NCBI GenBank assembly: GCA_021156085.1 | Contig: JAJNBC010000006.1 | Location: forward strand, 28,032 to 92,031 | Direction of reading: 5' to 3' | Length of the DNA stretch: 64,000 bases | From: Gammaproteobacteria bacterium | GTDB lineage: Bacteria; Pseudomonadota; Gammaproteobacteria; DSM-16500 | In this document: positions 1 through 7,512 of the stretch, piece by piece | How the letters are laid out: each line of letters begins with the position of its first letter | Position numbering within the stretch: the first letter of the stretch is position 1 | The notes under the pieces: model-generated | Told to the model about the DNA's origin: nothing | What the model saw: the letters and a program-made list of their open reading frames with translations, nothing else | Databases searched by the model: none | Made by a program: the position numbers and the translations under genes

Positions 1-876
1 TTTTTCCCAGCCAGGAATGAATCCCATTCTTGCTGGGTTAATGAAGTTATGACTTTTAATTAATTCATATAATCTAGTAGACCATTTGCTATCAGGTGAA
101 ATTATTTTTAATAATAAATGCATCATTGTTGCTTGCGCTGCAAAAGTGGTATTTGGAGTTAAATATTTCACATATTCACTAATTTGTTTTGGTCGGATGG
201 TGAAATGTCTATTCCAAATTCGTGAATGATGGGCGCAAAGGTTTCTTATGTAGGTTAATGCATGCAACCATGATTCAAGATCAACGGGTGATAATTTAAA
301 AACATCTGATACTCTTTTTTTATCGGATCGATTTTCTAGATTTTTGTAGACGGTAGACCATGTGCCCATAGGTAGTAGTTCTGTGGTCATCCAGGATGGT
401 ACGAGTTCTGGCTGGGTATAGGTGTTTTTGTAATGCAGAACAAATCTTTCTTTACTGTTTTGTTGTTCTTCAGTGCATTTTTTTATGAATGCATTGTAAT
501 TAAATTCAGGTTTAAATAGATTACGTCTAAGGTGCCAGTGACTATCATTATAAGTTACCGCCAACGCTAAACAAATCTGTGTGCGAACAGCTACCTCAAC
601 TCTCTCGATGGCGTCCATTACTAGTATTCGTAAATGGCGGTCAAAGTCATATAGAGCAAGAATATTATCGAAGGTAACGCCAGTCTTAAATTGGTGATTT
701 CGCTTCCCATCAATGATTTGTTCAAAGGAAATGGTATAGCTGCTTAAGCGGTAATAATTAATGAATTGTAAATAATGACGAGCTTTATCTTTATCGGGAA
801 TGCTGAGACCGCGGGATGCTAACAGATCGATTTGCTGATCGACTGTAAGTACTGGCTTATTGTAATTATTCGGCAT
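1..876 (-). CDS. Abi_2/AbiF-type HEPN abortive-infection protein (3' end outside window)
   Basis: Open for 292 codons from the ATG at 876 to the window edge with no stop, so the C-terminus is missing. The protein looks like the Abi_2 (AbiD/AbiF) family: a 'GLSIPDKDKARHYL' N-terminal helix, 'NYYRLSSY' near residues 42-49, 'DRHLRILVMDAIERVEVAVRT' spanning residues 79-99 (a helix typical of the family), and 'RNLCAHHSRIWNR' at 211-223. That last motif holds R211-x4-H216, the HEPN ribonuclease signature. Family members act as RNases that stop growth during phage infection. The gene lies in an integrated element, as such genes often do. A short promoter-RNA-terminator cassette sits directly upstream, and no good Shine-Dalgarno is visible before the ATG. 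The family call is confident; the activity is inferred. Confidence 0.85.
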   Translation of the reverse strand, partial: MPNNYNKPVLTVDQQIDLLASRGLSIPDKDKARHYLQFINYYRLSSYTISFEQIIDGKRNHQFKTGVTFDNILALYDFDRHLRILVMDAIERVEVAVRTQICLALAVTYNDSHWHLRRNLFKPEFNYNAFIKKCTEEQQNSKERFVLHYKNTYTQPELVPSWMTTELLPMGTWSTVYKNLENRSDKKRVSDVFKLSPVDLESWLHALTYIRNLCAHHSRIWNRHFTIRPKQISEYVKYLTPNTTFAAQATMMHLLLKIISPDSKWSTRLYELIKSHNFINPARMGFIPGWEK

Positions 877-880
877 AAAT

Positions 881-928
881 AAAAAACCCGCTCTGGTTCG
901 CATTGTTAGGAGGCGTAGCGGGTGTTGT
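881..928 (-). ncRNA. Small RNA upstream of the Abi gene (AbiF-RNA-like), ending in an intrinsic terminator
   Basis: On the minus strand a predicted transcript of about 45-50 nt starts just after the -10 box at 936-941. It folds so that ACCCGCT (923-917) pairs with AGCGGGT (892-886), followed at once by six U (886-881). The 24-nt loop holds a C-rich stretch and an AAUGCGAACC-like segment. The ATG of the Abi gene is only about 5 nt past the U-run. Structured-RNA surveys have described an 'AbiF' RNA motif in this position before Abi_2 genes. I match it from memory of its layout, not by a search. Likely role: antitoxin or guide-like partner of the HEPN protein. Confidence 0.7.
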
Positions 929-935
929 TATATAC

Positions 936-964
936 ATTATAACCACACTTGCTAGGATGTACAA
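936..964 (-). promoter_or_regulatory. Sigma-70-type promoter for the small RNA
   Basis: On the minus strand: TTGTAC (964-959), a 17-nt spacer, and a perfect TATAAT (941-936). Transcription would begin near 929, at the first base of the hairpin RNA. This is one of the best promoter matches in the window, and it points at the small RNA rather than at a normal mRNA leader, because the terminator lies only about 45 nt downstream. Confidence 0.7.
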
Positions 965-1063
965 CCCACCTAAAGGGCTAATTTTTGGTCTGTAAGTGGC
1001 TGATATAATGCCAAAATAGCAGGTTACATGCTATAGTTTATACGGTTATTTTTTTAAATTGGC

Positions 1064-1192
1064 TTAATCTTTGTTTGACCAACCCATGCTTTTTTTCCAT
1101 TCTTCGTCTTTTTTCTTACTTTCAGCCTGATCAATAAGCCAGCGCTGATGTTTCAAGAATTCGATAAATTGTTCAGCTTCATCGATGGTCAT
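1064..1192 (-). CDS. Small charged protein, 42 aa, of unknown function
   Basis: ORF MTIDEAEQFI...KKSMGWSNKD. Its ATG lies inside the last codons of the upstream primase-like gene (overlap of 14 bases including that gene's stop). The product is short, helical and Lys/Glu-rich, with no recognised family. In the same frame the sequence is open a little further upstream ('VVASGR' before the Met, with a possible GTG start). The ORF could therefore be the tail of a longer gene left by a deletion that also clipped the primase gene. No Shine-Dalgarno is evident; it may be translationally coupled. It could be a true small gene or a remnant. Confidence 0.4.
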   Translation of the reverse strand: MTIDEAEQFIEFLKHQRWLIDQAESKKKDEEWKKSMGWSNKD

Positions 1193-3020
1193 TCGCCCAG
1201 AGGCAACCACTCATAAATTCTGAAGTTAAACTTGTACATAAACTTTTGTGTGCTACTAAATCACCAGTAAGGTTATCAAACTCAATTACAGCGGGTGCTT
1301 TTAGTAATTCTGCTAAAAGTAGTTTGCGACATTCTTCATCATCAGCTGGGAACGTAGTCGGCGTTCCTCTTTGAGGCGTAGCAAAAGCAGTAGTCAGTTC
1401 GCATAAATAGGATTTTCCTGATCCAACAGTATGCGCGCGTACATGGAACATAGGTGCAAGGGCGAGGCTTGAGCGTATAGTTGCAGTTAAAATTGCAGCT
1501 AAGGCAGCTGACCGGTCTGTGCTGGTTGAAAAATTGAATTCACTTAATAGTTCTTCTAGAAGCTTAATTGCTGCTTCAGCGTCATTACGTGATGGTTCCT
1601 CAGGAATTAAAAATTTTCTCGCATCGAACACGCCAAACATTCCTGTAATTGAGTCATACCCTGCTGTAGCCATCAGGCTTCCATCTGGGCGAAGATAAGG
1701 CTGCCGTGCTAGCCCATTTAGAACGGGCAGATGCCGATAATTGCAGGAGTCAAATAAAACCGCTGCATGACGACCAGGTGGGTCTGTTCGTACCCAGCTA
1801 TCCATGCGTACATCGAAACGCTCCCATGTGGCAGCTCCTGCTAAGGCGCGCACTAAAGCATGTTGTGGTACTCCTTGTATCTGTGTTTCACAAGTACATG
1901 GATCGCTAAATACGGTAACGATTAAGCCACCTCGTTGGTAGAATTGTTTAAGTTGTGCTAATTCACATTCGGCAGCATCCACCACTCGGTGAATATCGCC
2001 AGCAATAATGCGAATGACAGGCTTCATCCGTGCAGCACGGATGTTAATGTCGAGCATACGTAATAGATCACGAATATTTCTGTGGGCAAAATGGCCATGT
2101 AAACATTTAAGTCCACCAATAGGCCAATTGTCATCAGGTTCAAAATAAGCCGTGCCATTATCGACAGCATTGGTATGTTCGTTTTTCCATGGGCAAGTGA
2201 TGTCGTGTTTACCGCTACCAAGAGGTGCTTTGTACAGGTTGCGTTGTCGGAGTGTGGTTATAACGGCATTCTCTTCTGGACGAGGAATCCAGACTGCATC
2301 GCCATCTATCTGATGTGTTTGCTCCAAGTGAGATTTCTCGCGTTTTGAGCGGTCTTTCTCAACTATTTCTAATTGAAGTCCATCTACTAATTCTTGCACC
2401 GAATAACGTCGCTCAGGTGACCCAAGTTCCATTCGGCAGGTAAATGGTGGTTCATGTTTTCCATTTGCTGCTATGGGCATTCTAGCTAGTCGTGTTGTTG
2501 GACCATTTGCACCAGGATCGCATAGGCCGGCATTTATGATGGCATTGATTAGCTGATCGGCGGTTTTACTGTTGATTAAGGGCTCATGAAGCAAGTATCC
2601 TGCTTGATAATTATTGGGGGAGGTTTCTAGCAACCAACTTGGGGGCAGCGTGAGCCTTTCCATCGATGCTTTGCTACCAATGTCATCAAGCATCACAGCG
2701 TATAAGCCTTGAAAGTGCGATTTTCTACGCCGGTATTGCCCTGCGTCGTCAGGCTTAAACATAGCTAAGCTAAAATAATTATTCGAATTCGCAGATAGAT
2801 TCATTAGAGATGTTGTACCACCCCAGCGTTGCCCAAACCATTTATTAGCAGGAACAGTTGATGGATTTCCTTCAAAGCTAACGACTATTGGGCGCGCCTC
2901 ATCAAGCTTTTCACCAAATAGCTCACATAAAAAGCTGATGTTATCAATGGGTTTGGTTTCATCGCTTTTGTTGGTTTCTGATTGGTCAGAAGAAAAATGT
3001 GTCATTGATTCATTAGACAT
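1179..3020 (-). CDS. Element-encoded primase/helicase-like protein, apparently C-terminally truncated
   Basis: 613 residues. The N-terminal half ('LDDIGSK' near residue 110, 'SPNNYQAGYLL', 'RMPIAANGK') resembles the RepB/primase-type domain of proteins carried by integrative elements, and a Cys/His cluster near 275-310 may bind zinc. The C-terminal part is an ATPase: Walker A 'VGSGKS' (K536) and Walker B 'VIEFD' (D582). It stops 31 residues after Walker B at 'SLTSEFMSG', where related proteins, as I recall them, continue for well over 100 residues; a deletion is likely. The ATG at 3020 has AGGAGG 9 nt upstream and overlaps the end of the AlpA-like gene, so the two are co-transcribed. Probable job: replication or maintenance of the excised element; it may no longer work. 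Confidence 0.7.
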   Translation of the reverse strand: MSNESMTHFSSDQSETNKSDETKPIDNISFLCELFGEKLDEARPIVVSFEGNPSTVPANKWFGQRWGGTTSLMNLSANSNNYFSLAMFKPDDAGQYRRRKSHFQGLYAVMLDDIGSKASMERLTLPPSWLLETSPNNYQAGYLLHEPLINSKTADQLINAIINAGLCDPGANGPTTRLARMPIAANGKHEPPFTCRMELGSPERRYSVQELVDGLQLEIVEKDRSKREKSHLEQTHQIDGDAVWIPRPEENAVITTLRQRNLYKAPLGSGKHDITCPWKNEHTNAVDNGTAYFEPDDNWPIGGLKCLHGHFAHRNIRDLLRMLDINIRAARMKPVIRIIAGDIHRVVDAAECELAQLKQFYQRGGLIVTVFSDPCTCETQIQGVPQHALVRALAGAATWERFDVRMDSWVRTDPPGRHAAVLFDSCNYRHLPVLNGLARQPYLRPDGSLMATAGYDSITGMFGVFDARKFLIPEEPSRNDAEAAIKLLEELLSEFNFSTSTDRSAALAAILTATIRSSLALAPMFHVRAHTVGSGKSYLCELTTAFATPQRGTPTTFPADDEECRKLLLAELLKAPAVIEFDNLTGDLVAHKSLCTSLTSEFMSGCLWANDHR

Positions 3021-3240
3021 GGCTATTATCCTCCTGCGAGCGGCTTTTTCTGATCTGATCTAAAATCCATTCATTGATTTCAGATCCAAGCCAACCCACT
3101 GATCTTGCGCCGAGAGAAATAGGAGCAGGAAAAATACCTTGGGATACTTTTAAGTAGATTGAAGAGCGTCGATACCCAGTTTTGTTTTCCACTTCTGGAA
3201 GTTTTAAAATTTTCGGTGTTGAATAATTATGCGCAGCCAT
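3013..3240 (-). CDS. AlpA-family excisionase/transcriptional regulator
   Basis: 75 residues with the winged-helix layout of AlpA/phage-regulatory proteins: 'ILKLPEVENKTGYRRSSIY' (helix-turn-helix; conserved LP.V...TG.srssiY), then 'GIFPAPISLGARSVGWLGSEINEWI' (the wing, with the conserved 'vgW...EI..Wi'). The start is set at 3240 rather than the ATG nine codons upstream because AGGAGGT sits 4 nt before it. Such proteins control excision and early genes of P4-like islands. Here it heads a cluster with the primase-like gene, which it overlaps by 8 bases. The 200 bp upstream probably hold its promoter, with TTGATA and AGATAT-like boxes on the minus strand. Confidence 0.85.
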   Translation of the reverse strand: MAAHNYSTPKILKLPEVENKTGYRRSSIYLKVSQGIFPAPISLGARSVGWLGSEINEWILDQIRKSRSQEDNSHV

Positions 3241-3441
3241 TTTTACCTCCTGTACGGGTTGATTCACATAAGTTTCTAATCAGATGTTTTAAAGTTTTAA
3301 AATATCTAATTGGATGACTTAGGTTATCAATGCCTAATGCAGAAGTAGAAATTAATGCTGTTTTATGCCATTTTTTGATGAAATTATCTGCTTTTAAGTG
3401 CGCTTATCTGCTTTAACTGCTGCGGATGTGCTTACTAAGTG

Positions 3442-4515
3442 CTAAGTATCAGCTTTTTCTTTAAGGCCGGATTGATCGCTTATGTCATGAAAATATCGTC
3501 GTAATGTGATTAGTGATTTTTGACGTGCAATTAGCTTGCCCCTTTCATTTGCTACACTGTAATGAAAGGTGTATTTATTAGGTGATTTCTCTGTTAGATA
3601 CATCCAACCTAAATCGTCGTTAAAGTGCATAGCATCATCTTTACTTGGTTTAGCTTTGTATAAATATGCGTCTAGCATATCTCTTGCAAATGAATCATAA
3701 CTATTTCCAGAATCTATGTAGCTCTTAATCAGCAAAACTAATCGAGGGCATTTTTTAGAGCGCCGCTTTTTCTTTGGATTATTTTGAGCTAAATCAAGTT
3801 GAGGAGAGTCATGTTCTTTTGCAGGGGGTGCAAAAGAGGTTTCATTAACAATGCTAGAAGAATTTTTCTGCTTGAGAAAGTTAATAAAGGTCTGCAAATT
3901 ATTATGTGTGATGCGCAAATCTATTTTTTTAAATAGCTGGTTGATCGGCCATTGCTTTGGTGTGCCAAGATCAAATTTAATTGCATCATTAAAAATATTC
4001 TCTGGAATAATGTTTAGCTGAAGAAACGCGCCTGGCACTCCTTCCTTCATGAATAAGCGATATTCTGTTCTTAAATAAAAAAAAGTAATTTCTAATTTTA
4101 ATTCCGGACTATAGGGTTCTGGTGTCCATATCTGCTCGTAACCTAAGCGAAGCTGCTGTACATCGTTAGGTAAAGAGATAGACCAATTGGTGGTTTCTAT
4201 TCGACTGGCATGTGGATGGCCGGAGAGTATTTCTATTAAATGGTTGTCATTGGCCATAATTCCACAGAAATCAGCTGTATTAAGTGGGAAAATCCCATGA
4301 AGATTACAGTGACCTATAAAAAACATATTTTTGTTTTCATAATCATATTTGGCAGCAAAGGCTGGTCGAGAGCCAACATATAAACCAAATTTTAACGTTT
4401 CATTTTCACTGTAATATCTTAAGTCGTCTTCGTTAAAATGAATGCCGTGATTCTGAAGTATTTGTATTGCTTCTTGGGTTGAATAGTAACTCTTTTCTAG
4501 TAGCACTTTTTCCAT
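3442..4515 (-). CDS. Hypothetical protein, 357 aa, of the integrated element
   Basis: Not recognised. The N-terminus 'YYSTQEAIQILQNHGIHFNEDDLRYYSENETLKFGLYVGSRPAF' looks like a helix-turn-helix or MerR-like segment (residues 10-55). The middle is mixed and rather hydrophobic. A basic stretch 'NPKKKRRSKKCPRLVLLIKSYID' (about 245-268) precedes a C-terminal domain with 'DDAMHFNDDLGWMYL', reminiscent of short DNA-binding segments in phage-encoded proteins. No signal peptide or membrane span. The start is supported by AGGAAG 6 nt upstream. It lies 13 bp after the integrase and reads the same way, so it belongs to the element; a regulatory role is only a guess. Confidence 0.7.
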   Translation of the reverse strand: MEKVLLEKSYYSTQEAIQILQNHGIHFNEDDLRYYSENETLKFGLYVGSRPAFAAKYDYENKNMFFIGHCNLHGIFPLNTADFCGIMANDNHLIEILSGHPHASRIETTNWSISLPNDVQQLRLGYEQIWTPEPYSPELKLEITFFYLRTEYRLFMKEGVPGAFLQLNIIPENIFNDAIKFDLGTPKQWPINQLFKKIDLRITHNNLQTFINFLKQKNSSSIVNETSFAPPAKEHDSPQLDLAQNNPKKKRRSKKCPRLVLLIKSYIDSGNSYDSFARDMLDAYLYKAKPSKDDAMHFNDDLGWMYLTEKSPNKYTFHYSVANERGKLIARQKSLITLRRYFHDISDQSGLKEKADT

Positions 4516-4528
4516 TTTAACTTCCTAG

Positions 4529-5739
4529 TTAAGCAATTTTTAACTTAATAACCTTCATATTTTTTGTAAGTTCGTCCAGATAGTCAGCCCAGTGCTGCAT
4601 CATCTTGCGGCGCTCAGATAAGTACTCCGCATAGTTATAAGCTGCGCGGATGTTGTTGCGTTCGGCATGTGCTAGTTGTCTTTCAATGGCATCACGGTTC
4701 CATCCTTGTTCGTTAAGCAGAGTAGAGGCCATGCTTCGGAATCCGTGGCCAGTCACTTCTTCTTTGGTATAGCCGAGTCTACGCAAGCCAGCATTGATGG
4801 TGTTTTCAGACATAGCGCGTTTGGATGCGCGTACACAGGGAAATACATATTTTCCATTGCCGGTTAATGGTTGCAAATCTCGTAGGATTGAGATGGCTTG
4901 GGTGCAAAGTGGAACAACATGAACTACCCTTCGTTTCATCTTCTCAGCTGGTATCCGCCACTCAGCGTCCTCGAAATTAAACTCAGTCCACTCTGCGTGG
5001 CGAAGCTCTCCAGGTCTAACAAAGAATAGAGGTGCTAGTCGTAAAGCGCATTTTGTAACGAAATGACCTTGGTAATCATTGATAGCACGTAACAAATCGC
5101 CAATAGCTTTAGGGTCAATCAATGAAGCATGGTGTTTTTTCTAGCAGGTGGTATTGCGCCGCGTAAATCAGCGGATGGATCGCGTTCGGCTCGTCCTGTT
5201 GCAACTGCATATCGAAATACTTGACCACAAGTTTGATGAGTACGGTGAGCTGTTTCAATTGCCCCTCGATTTTCAATTCTACGTAATGCGCTTAAGAGTT
5301 GGGGTGGTGTTACTTCAGATATGATTTGTTGACCAAGCCAAGGGAAAATCTCTTTTTCAAATTGACGCAAGGTTCTTGCAATATGTTTCGCACTCCAGTT
5401 GGTAGAAAATTTAGCAAGCCATTCTCTGGCTATAGCTTCAAAGCTATTTTCGGCCGTGATTTTGCCGGATTGTTTCTTTTGCTGTTTAAGTGCGCCTGGG
5501 TCGATTCCCTTAATTAATAAATCACGAGCTTCATTCCGTTTACTTCGAGCGTCAGCAAGGGTGACTCGATCGTAGACCCCAAAGGCTAGTACTCTTTCTT
5601 TACTGTTGAATCTGTATTTGAGCCGCCAATACTTTGCTCCTTTGGGTGTGACTAGGAGAAACAATCCTTCTGCATCTGCTAGCTTATAGGGTTTTTCTTT
5701 TGGCTTGGCATTTTTAACTTTAATGTCTGTGAGTGCCAT
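4529..5739 (-). pseudogene. int: P4-type tyrosine integrase, split by a -1 frameshift
   Basis: Two overlapping frames make one integrase of about 400 residues. Residues 1-206 (5739-5119) hold the N-terminal DUF4102-like arm-binding domain ('LTDIKVKNAKPKEKPYKLADAEGL') and the SAM-like core-binding domain. The second frame (5122-4529) holds the catalytic domain: Arg I in 'RPGELRHAEW', 'HGFRSMAS' (H-x-x-R), 'LAHAERNNIRAAYN' and the Tyr in 'AAYNYAEYL'. The break is exactly where relatives read 'HHASxxDP'. Reading -1 after the AGA-AAA-AAC run restores 'HHASLIDPKAIG'. The gene sits next to the tRNA-Ser 3' end it presumably targeted. Either it is a pseudogene through loss of one A, or it is rescued by ribosomal frameshifting, since A-AAA-AAC is a slippery heptamer; a sequencing error is also possible. 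Confidence 0.85.
5134..5140 (-). other. A-AAA-AAC slippery heptamer at the integrase frame break
   Basis: On the minus strand the zero-frame codons are AGA AAA AAC, so the last A of AGA plus the next two codons form X-XXY-YYZ. A -1 slip here makes the next codon CAC and joins the two integrase frames without loss of conserved residues. The zero frame stops at TGA 15 nt later. No strong downstream hairpin was identified by eye. Confidence 0.4.
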
Positions 5740-5740
5740 T

Positions 5741-5823
5741 GGGGGTATCTATTTCCTAATTATTCAAAACCGGTGGGGATATCAGTTTATTTTGACTATC
5801 GATATATCCCCATTTGTATCCCC
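5741..5823 (+). other. Candidate integrase arm-type/Xis sites between int and tRNA
   Basis: The 197 bp between the integrase start and the tRNA 3' end carries repeated TATCCCC heptamers: GGGGATA at 5775-5781 and TATCCCC at 5805-5811 and 5817-5823, with a GGGGGTATC at 5741-5749. Clustered repeats of this kind next to an integrase are expected for arm-type binding sites of attP. No gene is apparent in this stretch. Confidence 0.35.
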
Positions 5824-5936
5824 AGATTGGTTGGATTTTGCTAGCTCTCTCGGGATGTCGTTGGAAGAATTATACAAGGAAATGGCTTATTTTAAAGAGT
5901 ATTTTGGATGTCTTGGAATCTTGCTGGAAGCGAATT

Positions 5937-5960
5937 TGGCGGAGAGGGTGGGATTCGAAC
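5937..5960 (-). other. Probable attachment-site core in the tRNA-Ser 3' end
   Basis: Tyrosine integrases of P4 type usually recombine in the T-loop or 3' part of a tRNA gene. The integrase starts about 200 bp from this tRNA end, which makes the T-loop to CCA segment the likely att core. No second copy of GGAGAGGGTGGGATTCGAA was found in 1-5700, so the other junction should lie left of the window. Confidence 0.5.
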
Positions 5961-6029
5961 CCACGTGGAGGCGTAAACCCCCCATCCGATTTCGAGTCGG
6001 TGCCGTTATAGCCGCTTCGGTACCTCTCC
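5937..6029 (-). tRNA. serU: tRNA-Ser(CGA)
   Basis: On the minus strand: acceptor GGAGAGG pairs with CCTCTCC, followed by discriminator G and an encoded CCA (5939-5937). The anticodon loop is CTCGAAA on a CCGA/TCGG stem, giving anticodon CGA for UCG codons. A long variable arm of the serine class and the T-arm GTGGG-TTCGAAT-CCCAC are present. The integrase cluster lies just past its 3' end, so this gene is the likely insertion target; it remains intact. Confidence 0.95.
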
Positions 6030-6059
6030 TGCGCTGGAGATTATATACTTGGGACTGAG

Positions 6060-6317
6060 CTAGCTGCTAGTTAATTCCTCGGGTGGAGTTAGATCAACAG
6101 GTATGTTACTGCCTGGGTAAATATGGTTGGATACAGGATAATGAGCGGTTATTGTCGAAGAAGAGAGTCCCGGGGGAATGCTAAGCGGGGGGATGCTTTT
6201 TGCTTTTAAATAATCCGTGGTGCGATTTTGGATGATGCTGTGATCGCCGCGAAGATAAGAACAACTGGTAAGGAATATCATAGCGATTAATAATAGAATC
6301 TTGTTTAATTGATGCAT
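6060..6317 (-). CDS. bamC: BamC-like lipoprotein reduced to the N-terminal lasso region
   Basis: 85 residues. A signal peptide ends in the lipobox LTSC, with C19 to be lipidated. The rest is 'DYLKAKSIPPLSIPPGLSS...HYPV', the pattern of the unstructured N-terminal lasso of BamC/NlpB that wraps around BamD in the outer-membrane assembly complex. E. coli BamC is about four times longer with two helix-grip domains, both absent here. The gene follows dapA with a 15-bp gap, the same dapA-bamC order as in enterobacteria. Family and location are well supported; that this short form is functional is inferred from its clean ORF and conserved context. Confidence 0.75.
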   Translation of the reverse strand: MHQLNKILLLIAMIFLTSCSYLRGDHSIIQNRTTDYLKAKSIPPLSIPPGLSSSTITAHYPVSNHIYPGSNIPVDLTPPEELTSS

Positions 6318-6332
6318 AAATAACCTTTAATT

Positions 6333-7226
6333 TTATGTGATAATTTTTTCAGGCCACACGCCTGTTTCTCGAAGCGCTTCCTCTAATTCCTGGTGATATA
6401 TCCTATCTAACGGAAGAAGGGGTAAACGGATGCCTGCTGGGATCAATCCCATTTTATGTAAAGCCCATTTTGTAGGAACAGGGTTTGTTTCCAAAAATAA
6501 TTTTTTATGCAAAGGCATAAGTTCCGCGTGTAATTTTTCTGCAAGTGCCCTATTGTCAGCCAAAGCCGCTTTACAAAAGTCATGCATTTTACTCGGAGCC
6601 ACATTGGATGTCACGGAAATAACGCCTTTTGCGCCATTTAATATGAAATCCAAGGCAGTAGCATCATCTCCACTATAGATAGCGAAGTGTTTATCGCAAA
6701 GTTCTGTGATTTCGATAACACGCTTCAGCTGACCCGTGGCTTCTTTAATGCCGATGATATTATCGATTTTAGATAAACGTTTCACGGTCTCAGGTAAAAG
6801 ATCGCAAGCTGTACGGCTAGGGACATTATATAAAATAAGCGGTAATGTCACTTTTTCAGCAATTCGTTTGTAGTGTTCATAAAGACCATTTTGTGAAGGC
6901 TTAATGGCATACGGCGTGATGATGAGGGCGGCATCAGCCCCTGCTTTTTTTGCATGGTGGGTGAGTTCAATAGTATGTTGAGTGGATGCAGTACCGGTGC
7001 CAGCAATCACTGGAATACGTTTTGCAACTTGTTCAACGACCTTAACAATGAGATCGTACCTTTCATCGGTAGTTAGAGTAGCAGATTCGCCAGTAGTGCC
7101 CGTGATAACGAGTCCATCGGTGCCTGAAGCAATGTGCCACTCAACGAGGTTATGTAAAGATAAAGAATCAAGGGAGCCATCTTTTTGCATGGGGGTGACG
7201 AGAGCGACTAAGCTGCCGGTAAACAT
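6333..7226 (-). CDS. dapA: 4-hydroxy-tetrahydrodipicolinate synthase
   Basis: 297 residues, full length for DapA. It condenses pyruvate with aspartate semialdehyde as the first committed step towards lysine and meso-diaminopimelate for peptidoglycan, in the cytoplasm. Visible are GTTGE (43-47), Y133 and R138 in 'LYNVPSRT', and the Schiff-base lysine K161 in 'IGIKEATG'. The start has a GGAG Shine-Dalgarno about 8 nt upstream. It heads a two-gene unit with the bamC-like gene. A palindromic MITE lies 65 bp upstream and may carry or disturb its promoter. Confidence 0.97.
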   Translation of the reverse strand: MFTGSLVALVTPMQKDGSLDSLSLHNLVEWHIASGTDGLVITGTTGESATLTTDERYDLIVKVVEQVAKRIPVIAGTGTASTQHTIELTHHAKKAGADAALIITPYAIKPSQNGLYEHYKRIAEKVTLPLILYNVPSRTACDLLPETVKRLSKIDNIIGIKEATGQLKRVIEITELCDKHFAIYSGDDATALDFILNGAKGVISVTSNVAPSKMHDFCKAALADNRALAEKLHAELMPLHKKLFLETNPVPTKWALHKMGLIPAGIRLPLLPLDRIYHQELEEALRETGVWPEKIIT

Positions 7227-7291
7227 AGATTTTTTCTCCGTGGTAGAGTGGGTGTAAGTCTACTCTGGAGGGAGGATGGACTGCAACCTTA

Positions 7292-7438
7292 GAGCCTGTT
7301 TATCCTCTCTACTATGTCGGCCGGAGAACAGCAATTTTCTGTGATCCGTTGCTTACATACTTCTATGTATGCTCCGCTACGGTTCTCTAAAATTGCTGTT
7401 TTCCGGCTCGTGGTCTTAGCGAGATTTTAAACAGGCTC
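7292..7438. mobile_element. MITE of 147 bp with terminal inverted repeats and TTA duplication
   Basis: The 11-bp perfect ends GAGCCTGTTTA (7292-7302) and TAAACAGGCTC (7428-7438) are flanked by TTA on both sides (7289-7291, 7439-7441), as expected for TNA-type target duplication by IS5-family transposases. Inside, CCGGAGAACAGCAATTTT (7321-7338) pairs 17/18 with 7389-7406, and a small ACATA/TATGT stem closes the middle, so the whole element can fold into one long hairpin. No coding capacity. It separates dapA from the divergent ArnT-like gene. Confidence 0.75.
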
Positions 7439-7512
7439 TTAGAGTTCAACCGGGGTGGTACGCAGCCTATTTTTTCCCTATAATTCCCCTTTTTTTGGGG
7501 AAGATAAATTTG

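Noticed and set aside
5705..6058. 117-residue plus-strand ORF containing 'AERVGFEPTWRRK'
   Set aside because: It is the translation of the tRNA-Ser gene's complement, a well-known spurious ORF.
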